From Burkholderiaceae bacterium (lineage in GTDB: Bacteria; Pseudomonadota; Gammaproteobacteria; Burkholderiales; Burkholderiaceae_C), in NCBI GenBank assembly GCA_031256125.1, contig JAIRRE010000160.1:1-14749 (forward strand): 14,749 nt of DNA, written 5' to 3'. The notes beneath the pieces are model-generated. The model saw only the letters and a program-made list of their open reading frames with translations, was not told the DNA's origin and did not search any database. Position 1 is the stretch's first letter. Every line of letters starts with the position of its first letter. Shown piece by piece: positions 8,864 to 14,749 of this stretch. Both the position numbers and the translations under genes were made by a program.

Positions 8864-11575
8864 TTATTTTATGGACACGCTGACAACCTGGGCTGTCCTG
8901 ACCGTGAAGCGCGTTGGGCACCGCAAACGAGGGGGGTTGTACCGTGGCACTTGCAGTCGTGGAGATAAGTATCTGCGCACCGGGCTTGATGGACAGGCAC
9001 GGCTACGTGTGATTGCGCGCCTAATACGCCAACTCGTAAATAACCGAACAAAATGAAATCGATAAATTCCCGATCCGTAACGCAGCCAGTCGATGCCGCC
9101 TATGCCTTGCAAGCCGCTGCTCATCCGGTTGCCCAGCGGGTCTAGCTTGTGTTCGATGCGGTGCTGGTATTCGATGGCTGGCGGCTGACCGGGTTTGAAC
9201 GGTTCCTGGTACAGGCATTGCACTTCGGCGGTGATGCGGCCCAGGCTGTCGCGTTCCAGTTCGACGCGGCTTTGCAGGCGTTCTTCGAGTTGTCCATTGG
9301 CCTGCCCCAGCAGATACACGCTGGCCGCTTTCAGGCGCTTGACTTCATCCCATTCATAGCGCTGGCTTTGCGCTGCGCTGCTGCCGGTTACCGTAAGCAA
9401 GCGCTCGATCAAGCGCCCCAGCGTGTCGTGGCGATATTCGGTGACGGGATCGCCTTCTTGCCCCGCGCCGTCTGCGCTGGCGATGAGTTGCCCTGCCGCA
9501 TCGCGCCGGTAACGCTGCACGCGCTCGTCAAAGCCGGTTTCTTGCGTGAGTTGATCCATCGCATCCCACACGAATTTGCTCTTGCTGCCGTTTTCATTCG
9601 TGAGGATGGTCAAGCGCCCGGCTTTGTCGTATTCGGATTGGACGGCCAAGCCTCCTTGTTCGATGCGCGTCGGGCGGCCCCATAGGTCGCGGGTAATCTC
9701 CAAGGCGCTTTCGGGGCTGTCCTCGTCGGGCTGGATGCGCGTAAGGTTGCCCTTGCTATCGTATTGGTAGCGCTGGGTTTGCCCGTTGGGTAAATGCGTG
9801 GCCGTGATGCGCCCGGCGTTATCGCGTTCGTGCCGTGTGCGGTGGCCTTGCGCGTCGGTTACCGTGATGACTTCGCCCCAGCGGTCGTAGTCCCATCCGG
9901 TGCTTTGGCCGGAGCAATCGGTGTAGCGGGTCATTTGCCCGGCGCTGTTGTAGGCGATGCGTTTGACCCCGCCTCTGGCGTCTTCGATCTGGATCGGGCT
10001 GTCGCAAATCAGGGGATGCTCTTTGGGGTCGGGGTAGCTGTAGTGTTCTTTGCTGCCGTCGGGGTATTCGATTTCGCTCAGGCGTTTGTATGCGTCGTAC
10101 TGGTAACGGGTGATGGCTCCGGCGGGATCGGTGCTTTCGATGATGCGCCCGGTTTTGTCGTGCCGGTTGCGCGTCAGAAACCCCGCCGGGTGCTGCGCGT
10201 CGCCGGGCGTTTGCTGCGTGCCCCTGAGGTTGCCGTTGCCGTCCAGTTGCAGGTACAGGATGCGCTCCAGCGGGTCTATGCTGGCGTAGCGCCGCCCAAA
10301 GCTGTCGTGGCGGTAGCGCATGATCGAACCGTCGGCCCTGACGTGTTCGACCAGGCGCTCCAGTCCTTTGTCGCCCTCGAAGCGGTAGGTTTCTACCCGC
10401 CCCAGGCTGTCGGTGACTACTGTGCTGTGGCGCGGCTTGCCTTCGGGCGTGGGATCATGGCTTTGATACTCGAAGGTGTAGTCCAGCCCTTGTTCGTTGG
10501 TGTGCGCCACCACTTTGACGTTGGGTTCGACGCCTTCATAGCGGTAGCGGTGCCAGGGGCCGCCCCGGTAACGGTGTGCGCTGATGCGGTTGCGGCTCCA
10601 TTCGAATTCGCGCACCAACGCTCCGGCGCGGTCATGTACGGTGCTCAGTTGCCCTTGCGGGTTGTAGCCGTAGCGCACCAACGTTATCGGTTCGTGCAAG
10701 GGGTGCAGCGGGTCGTGTTCGAGTTGCACGGCAGCCAGCCGCCAGCCGCTATCGGCTCCCCAAGGGAATAGCGCCTCATGGCCCGCGTGGATGCGCTGGT
10801 GTTGCAGCCGGTAGCTCCGCCCTACGCCGTCGGTGATGCTCGTCAGCATTCCGGCGGGCGGCGTGGCGTCTTTGCGCGCGCGGCGCTGGTCGGGTGCGGT
10901 GGGCTGCGCGGTTTTGCCATCGCTGTATTCGTAGCGCTGGCTGCGCCCGAAGCGGTCTATCTGCGCGGTGAGCCGCCAGCGCTGGCCGGGCTGGGCCTCC
11001 TTGGCTTCCTGGACTGCTGCTGCGGCTTTTTTAGCTTGTGCTCTATCACCTGTGGCCTCGGCCTTGACCTTGGCTTTGCGGGCCTGTTTGACTTTATCGG
11101 CGGCCTGCGCCGCTACCTGGGCCGGGGGAATGTCCGGCGCGGGCGTGAAGACCCAGAATACGTCGGCGCCGCCGCTGGCGGCCAAGATGCAGTTTTCATC
11201 GCCGGCCAGTTCCCGCGGCGCGTGCTCAAACCGTTCCTGATGCGCCCAATTGGGCAGGCGGCCTTCGCCATTCTGGCCCCCGCGCAATACAAAGATGTCT
11301 TCGCTGCGGCTGTATTGGTCTTCTCCGGGCTGAAGTGTTTCCTCAAAGGCTATGACGCGCCCGGCGGCGTCCCAAATCATGATCGTGTCTTCGCGCAGCC
11401 GCAGTTCAACTTCATCGAGCAGATGCCAGCCGTGGCCCAACACGCCGCAGGCCGCCCCGTGCATCGGGTTGACGTAGCTCGAATACTGCCGTTGCCAGAT
11501 GAGAGGGAGTGCCGTAGGCTGGAATGAAGCGCAGCGTAATTCCAGCAATTTTGTTCCACATCTGCTTTCGGACAT
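8864..11575 (-). CDS. Rhs/YD-repeat protein, lacking N-terminal delivery region and C-terminal core and toxin (likely pseudogene)
   Basis: A 903-aa frame covers most of an Rhs core, the YD-repeat beta-cage that encloses a C-terminal toxin and is usually exported by a type VI system. It begins near the start of the shell (ALPLIWQRQYSSYVN, residues 22-36) with no PAAR or other N-terminal domain before it. It continues through many YD repeats (YRYEGVEP, YRHDSFGRRY, YQYDAYKRL, YQYDSKGNL, YRHDTLGRL). Recognisable homology stops at WLRYGSG (about 9068). The last 68 residues are Arg/Pro/Ser-rich and are read antisense through the IS110-like fragment, so they are probably not native sequence. Missing are the end of the core, the DPxGL cleavage motif and any toxin. 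An Ala/Lys-rich helical stretch sits at residues 150-195. The ATG at 11575 has no clear ribosome site. It may be non-functional. Confidence 0.8.
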   Translation of the reverse strand: MSESRCGTKLLELRCASFQPTALPLIWQRQYSSYVNPMHGAACGVLGHGWHLLDEVELRLREDTIMIWDAAGRVIAFEETLQPGEDQYSRSEDIFVLRGGQNGEGRLPNWAHQERFEHAPRELAGDENCILAASGGADVFWVFTPAPDIPPAQVAAQAADKVKQARKAKVKAEATGDRAQAKKAAAAVQEAKEAQPGQRWRLTAQIDRFGRSQRYEYSDGKTAQPTAPDQRRARKDATPPAGMLTSITDGVGRSYRLQHQRIHAGHEALFPWGADSGWRLAAVQLEHDPLHPLHEPITLVRYGYNPQGQLSTVHDRAGALVREFEWSRNRISAHRYRGGPWHRYRYEGVEPNVKVVAHTNEQGLDYTFEYQSHDPTPEGKPRHSTVVTDSLGRVETYRFEGDKGLERLVEHVRADGSIMRYRHDSFGRRYASIDPLERILYLQLDGNGNLRGTQQTPGDAQHPAGFLTRNRHDKTGRIIESTDPAGAITRYQYDAYKRLSEIEYPDGSKEHYSYPDPKEHPLICDSPIQIEDARGGVKRIAYNSAGQMTRYTDCSGQSTGWDYDRWGEVITVTDAQGHRTRHERDNAGRITATHLPNGQTQRYQYDSKGNLTRIQPDEDSPESALEITRDLWGRPTRIEQGGLAVQSEYDKAGRLTILTNENGSKSKFVWDAMDQLTQETGFDERVQRYRRDAAGQLIASADGAGQEGDPVTEYRHDTLGRLIERLLTVTGSSAAQSQRYEWDEVKRLKAASVYLLGQANGQLEERLQSRVELERDSLGRITAEVQCLYQEPFKPGQPPAIEYQHRIEHKLDPLGNRMSSGLQGIGGIDWLRYGSGIYRFHFVRLFTSWRIRRAITRSRACPSSPVRRYLSPRLQVPRYNPPRLRCPTRFTVRTAQVVSVSIK
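8900..9056 (+). pseudogene. Decayed IS110-family-like transposase fragment
   Basis: On the plus strand a short frame reads KRGGLYRGTCSRGDKYLRT. This resembles the C-terminal Transposase_20 signature of IS110-family recombinases (typically RI-[ST]-KRGD-x-YLRTLLIHGAR). The DNA just after it, around 8982-9005, can also be aligned with a degraded version of the LLIHGAR codons, but the frame soon ends at TGA (9054-9056) and no full transposase is present. It is antisense to the tail of the adjoining rhs gene, and its right end lies near the point where rhs homology stops (about 9068). Recognition rests on one short motif, so the family call is tentative. No IS ends or target duplication were identified. 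The rest of the interval 8725-8899 holds no recognised gene. Confidence 0.5.
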
Positions 11576-11646
11576 AAGAGAATCTTTGGTGGCGCTTGAA
11601 GCCGGGATTTCATTTCGTTTTATCCCAGCTTAGCGCGCTTGAATTT

Positions 11647-13062
11647 TCACTGTGACGCGGCAGCTACCGGCAAACTAAACTGTTTGTTTTCCCCAGCGGG
11701 TTCTTGATCGAAATTCTCGACATAAAGCATGTTATTTTTTGCGTCAAACCCACTTTTATGATGCGGGCTGCGTAACTCTGCTGGCCTGTGCTCAAAACGT
11801 TCGGAAACAGAACCACCAGGATGCTCGCGCAGCCATAATAAGGTCGCAGCCAAACGCAGGTGTGCTGCATTATCCAATACCAGTGAATCATAGCCATCAT
11901 AATATGGAATTGCTACGGCAATGAGCTTGCATCCACGTATATTGAAAACACATGCCATTCCCTTCGTCCAAGGAAAACCAAAAAAGGAGCGCACGGATGG
12001 TCGATATGGGTGCTCATCGGCCAACAACCGCATAACAGCATGGTCGCCGCAAGAAGCAGCGAGAATCTGTGCTACCCAAACTTCAGCTTGACTTAAATCA
12101 ATCATATTCGTCCGCGATGCTGTCGTACTGTTGTTCCCCGCTGCGCGGCTATTATGAATCATTGATTTTGTCAAAGCGAAATCGCCGGCTAACGCAGCGC
12201 AACGATCAACATCGGCCGCTACGACCGGCTGTAACGCTACCGTACAATCATCAGGAACGGTCTCGTCTGACGGCAAATCAGTCAGCATTTCTGCATAAAG
12301 TCCAATAGCAAGATCCATTCCAGTACTTACCAGCGCCGTACTGCCAAACAACGAATTAGAACCATATGCCATGTGCCGCCAGGCTAAGATATGTCGGCAC
12401 GTCGCCGCTAAAGCGCCGCCATGATCGCCATTGACGTATTGAAGTGCGAACGAACTCAGCCAGAGATCCTGTGCACGGTTAATATTTATAATAAATTCTT
12501 TAGATAATTGTTTTGATTGTTTGTTGCTATGGCGGTAATACGCTGGGAATTCGTCCCAATAAAAATCGGTATGCTCGAAGATTTGAGCACGTGCAAGCAG
12601 TGCCGGATGAGCCGCCAACACTGTGCGCACAGCGTCAGGATGCGCAGTTACCTTGGCCAGACACCCCTTACCGCTGGTATCGCACAGCACAGCCATTTCC
12701 TCTTTTGATAATTCGGGCAACGGCACCGCATCCGGCTTGTTGTTAATGGAGACCATATCTTCGGAGAGTTGTCTCTTGACCTTTCCCACATCAACGGCCA
12801 TCTGTTTGTCAAGCCAATTGTTGGGCACGTCGTAACCCATATACCACAGCAATGGAAAAGCGTTGACACCGTTCGCCGGACGCCAATAATAATCGCTATT
12901 CATCAATCTCAGCGCCGTTTGCTGCTCTGCGGTGAAACTATTTGGCTGATAGTAGGCAACCATAGCAAGCAGCCCGACCCACAGAATCAGCAGAATTAGG
13001 ACAGTCCATCCTATCCAGCCCAGTACCCGGCGTATGAGTCTTTTGGGTTCCATTGCATTCAT
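11647..13062 (-). CDS. Single-pass membrane protein of unknown family, candidate partner/immunity protein of the upstream Rhs tip
   Basis: I do not recognise the family of this 471-aa protein. It has a basic N-terminus (PKRLIRRVLGW), one strong membrane segment at about residues 14-35 (WIGWTVLILLILWVGLLAMVA), and about 435 soluble residues predicted to lie outside the cytoplasm. That part contains several cysteines (in LCDTSGKGC, AATCRH, DDCTVA, VDRCAA, AASCGD, MACVFNIRGC), which would suit disulfides in the periplasm. The ATG at 13062 lies only 12 bp after the rhs stop, so the two genes are surely co-transcribed. The position directly after a variable Rhs tip is where immunity genes sit, but the protein is longer than most immunity proteins. 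Its DNA is clearly AT-richer than its neighbours, which suggests acquisition together with the tip. Immunity is an inference from position only. Confidence 0.7.
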   Translation of the reverse strand: MNAMEPKRLIRRVLGWIGWTVLILLILWVGLLAMVAYYQPNSFTAEQQTALRLMNSDYYWRPANGVNAFPLLWYMGYDVPNNWLDKQMAVDVGKVKRQLSEDMVSINNKPDAVPLPELSKEEMAVLCDTSGKGCLAKVTAHPDAVRTVLAAHPALLARAQIFEHTDFYWDEFPAYYRHSNKQSKQLSKEFIININRAQDLWLSSFALQYVNGDHGGALAATCRHILAWRHMAYGSNSLFGSTALVSTGMDLAIGLYAEMLTDLPSDETVPDDCTVALQPVVAADVDRCAALAGDFALTKSMIHNSRAAGNNSTTASRTNMIDLSQAEVWVAQILAASCGDHAVMRLLADEHPYRPSVRSFFGFPWTKGMACVFNIRGCKLIAVAIPYYDGYDSLVLDNAAHLRLAATLLWLREHPGGSVSERFEHRPAELRSPHHKSGFDAKNNMLYVENFDQEPAGENKQFSLPVAAASQ

Positions 13063-13074
13063 AACGTATGCCCG

Positions 13075-13440
13075 CTATTGATTCATGCCTTTAAGCACCG
13101 GACCAGGTGGCGGAACAACAAATTTCGATGGAGTATTGCCTGGTTTCATTGCGTTGAGCAACTTGTTAAGATCAATTTGAGAATCTTTAGGGCAGGTAAA
13201 GCCGTTATTCTTATATATATCCACACCAGTCAAATCAGGTTCTTGATAAACAGCATCCGATCCTGGAGGTGACTGACCCATTATTGAATCTATAGGATGT
13301 TGTACATAAGTACTCAAATTTTGCAATTGCGCTTGAAAATCCTTTACAGACTGTGATGGGTCTATAGCATCAGACTCCGCATCCATTATTCCAGCAACAT
13401 CTTCATTTCTTACAGTATTTTCCGATTCTACCACCTCCTG
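13075..13440 (-). other. Variable C-terminal tip of the Rhs protein (candidate effector domain)
   Basis: These are the 121 residues after the DPRGL motif. The first half is acidic (QEVVESENTVRNEDVAGIMD), followed by a mixed middle (FQAQLQNLSTYVQHPIDSIM) and a proline-rich end (KFVVPPPGPVLKGMNQ). There is one cysteine (GFTCPKD). I see no HNH, ADP-ribosyltransferase, deaminase, lipase or pore-forming signature. Position makes it the toxin or effector slot of the polymorphic-toxin design; it could also be a truncated toxin or a non-toxic tip. The local GC is low. Confidence 0.6.
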
Positions 13441-14514
13441 TAAACCTCTTGGATCAATCTGTCTATTCGGTTTATTTTTAACGTAAACATAAAAATTTAC
13501 CCCTCCAGCTAATCCAATCGGATCCTGATTTATATACCCCCCTATCTTCGGATCATAATACCGATGCCGGTTGTAATACAACCCCGTCTCCCTATCATAA
13601 TACTGCCCCGGCAACCTAATATTCTGTTCCATCCCATGCGGGTTATATTCATCCTCAATATTCCCCCAAGGATCGAGCCTTGTCGCCCATGTGATCTTCC
13701 CCTGTTGATCGGTCAACGCCAGCGGCGTGCCCAAATGGTCGGTATGGAAGTAATGCACCACGATGGGCGTTTTGATCTCTTGCGCTTCCTGCTCTTGCAA
13801 TCCCCGGCGCATGTCTTCTATCGTCATCATGTTGTCCAGACGCGGCCCCAAGCCTACCAGCCGGTTCGTGGGCGGGTCTTGCCGCAATGCGCGCCTAAAG
13901 TTTTTATTCAGTTGATCGCTTTTTTCATCGGCCATGCGCTCCAGCGCGTTTTGCAAACTCTGTAAATCGGCCCATATCTCATCGTTGTTTTTTTGCCGCT
14001 GTGTCAACCCCGCCAACGCCGCTTGCACAATAAAGTGCGGCTTGGGTTGCCAAGCGTTTGCACCAACGGCCGTGCTCAAGCGCACCATCGGCGTAAAAGT
14101 GCCCGGTTCGTAAATGATGTGCACGATCTCGCGCGTGCCGTCTTCTTTCATCGTTTCGGTATGCACCTGCCGGTCGCCGTCCCAACCAAAGTAGGTAATG
14201 TGGTCTTTGCCGGTGCTGTCCCTGACTGTTTTCTTCAACCGGCGACCCAGCGCGTCGTAGATGTAGCGCGCGGCATTCTGCATCACTATCGGGTTATGGC
14301 CATCGGCGCCATCGACTTGCAGGGCGGTCAGTTGATTGGCCCCGTCAAAGTACAGCCGCTGGCGTTCGTAGTGCTGCGGGTTTTGGCTCATTTGCTCGAC
14401 CCGGTTGCCTTGGTCGCTGTAACGCCATGCGCTGTTTTCATCGAAAGCTATGCGGTTGTCCGGCCAGTGGGTTATCGGCCCTTGCTGTTGTTGTGCCGCG
14501 CCGCCTTCACCCAA
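13075..14514 (-). CDS. Rhs protein, C-terminal core with variable 121-aa tip (downstream of a frameshift)
   Basis: This 479-aa frame carries the end of an Rhs core. YD repeats (WRYSDQGNRVE, YIYDALGRRLKK, ITYFGWDGDRQ) lead to the conserved YFHTDHLGTPLALTD and TRLDPWGN, then LPGQYYDRETGLYYNRHRYYDP, INQDPIGLAGGVNFYVYV and the closing PNRQIDPRGL (349-358), the autocleavage-type motif that ends the core. A helical insert of about 90 residues (160-250) interrupts the usual order before HTDHLGTP. The TTG at 14514 is only the first start-like codon. The same frame continues upstream through WVEQVRQRWQDPQFNLLG, which is also Rhs-like, to about 14567, where it must join the other frame. The protein is therefore the 3' part of a longer frameshifted gene and is unlikely to start here by itself. 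Confidence 0.85.
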   Translation of the reverse strand: MGEGGAAQQQQGPITHWPDNRIAFDENSAWRYSDQGNRVEQMSQNPQHYERQRLYFDGANQLTALQVDGADGHNPIVMQNAARYIYDALGRRLKKTVRDSTGKDHITYFGWDGDRQVHTETMKEDGTREIVHIIYEPGTFTPMVRLSTAVGANAWQPKPHFIVQAALAGLTQRQKNNDEIWADLQSLQNALERMADEKSDQLNKNFRRALRQDPPTNRLVGLGPRLDNMMTIEDMRRGLQEQEAQEIKTPIVVHYFHTDHLGTPLALTDQQGKITWATRLDPWGNIEDEYNPHGMEQNIRLPGQYYDRETGLYYNRHRYYDPKIGGYINQDPIGLAGGVNFYVYVKNKPNRQIDPRGLQEVVESENTVRNEDVAGIMDAESDAIDPSQSVKDFQAQLQNLSTYVQHPIDSIMGQSPPGSDAVYQEPDLTGVDIYKNNGFTCPKDSQIDLNKLLNAMKPGNTPSKFVVPPPGPVLKGMNQ

Positions 14515-14749
14515 CAGGTTGAATTGCGGGTCTTGCCAGCGTTGGCGTACCTGCTCGACCCAGAGTTTTGTTGCTGTTGCTGCTCCGTAATCACTTTGCC
14601 CGGCAAGCGGTTGCCCGCCGGGTCTATCTTCCAGCGCCGCGTGGTGTGGGGCGTGGCTTGGCCCTCGAGCGCTTGCATGTATTCGCGCGTGTCGTAGTGC
14701 GCCTGCTGTCTCAAGCGTCCGGCTCCGTCGTAGCCAAAGCCCAAGGTTT
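14472..14749 (-). pseudogene. Upstream frame of the same rhs gene, ending early by frameshift; runs off the right edge
   Basis: Entering from the right edge, this frame reads Rhs core sequence: GFGYDGAGRLRQQAHYD, then WKIDPAGNRLPGKVITEQQQQQ. Past about 14567 it turns into non-Rhs sequence (SGSSRYANAGKTRN) and stops at 14472. The Rhs-like reading continues in the other frame as LWVEQVRQRW. The two frames overlap, and a single-base change near the AAAA run (14566-14569) would join them. The gene's N-terminal part lies outside the window. The leftmost TTG at 14744 is an internal leucine codon rather than a start. Confidence 0.75.

Noticed and set aside
9794..10771. 325-codon plus-strand frame opposite the second rhs gene
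   Set aside because: Val/Ala/Phe-rich mirror of YD-repeat coding sequence, with no motifs; the minus strand encodes a regular Rhs core.
14560..14590. CAG/CAA codon run as a triplet-repeat phase-variation site
   Set aside because: Gain or loss of whole triplets would not change the frame; only the adjacent A-run can explain the frame switch, so the triplet run alone is not taken as the switch.

Overview
The window looks like a piece of a betaproteobacterial chromosome, most likely Burkholderiales. This is inferred from generally high GC with a few AT-rich patches, a narK1-narK2-narG arrangement, a TfpX/TfpZ-type pilin accessory protein of the kind common in that order, and Rhs proteins of the same flavour. 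No rRNA, tRNA or CRISPR array was seen.

Left part (1-6558, minus strand): a respiratory nitrate reduction block. Transcription runs right to left: narK1 (nitrate/proton symporter type), narK2 (nitrate/nitrite antiporter type), a strong intrinsic-terminator-like hairpin, then narG (catalytic subunit of membrane-bound nitrate reductase). narG runs off the left edge with about the last 65 residues missing; narH, narJ and narI would be expected beyond it. The transporters bring nitrate in and nitrite out, and NarG reduces nitrate to nitrite on the cytoplasmic side. The hairpin between narK2 and narG suggests that reductase and transporter levels are at least partly uncoupled.

Middle (6752-8724): the housekeeping ATPase gene ychF on the plus strand, divergent from narK1, then an orphan TfpX/TfpZ-type pilin accessory gene convergent with ychF.

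Right part (about 8850-14749, minus strand): a rearranged rhs polymorphic-toxin locus. In transcription order it holds (a) the 3' half of an rhs gene entering from the right edge, split by an apparent single-base frameshift and ending in a 121-residue variable tip; (b) a 471-aa single-pass membrane protein 12 bp downstream, in the position of an immunity or partner gene and visibly AT-richer; (c) a second rhs gene that lacks its N-terminal delivery region and the end of its core; (d) a decayed fragment resembling an IS110-family transposase on the opposite strand, lying exactly where the second rhs gene loses homology. The tip and its partner match no toxin or immunity family I recognise, and they are the most promising candidates for something undescribed.
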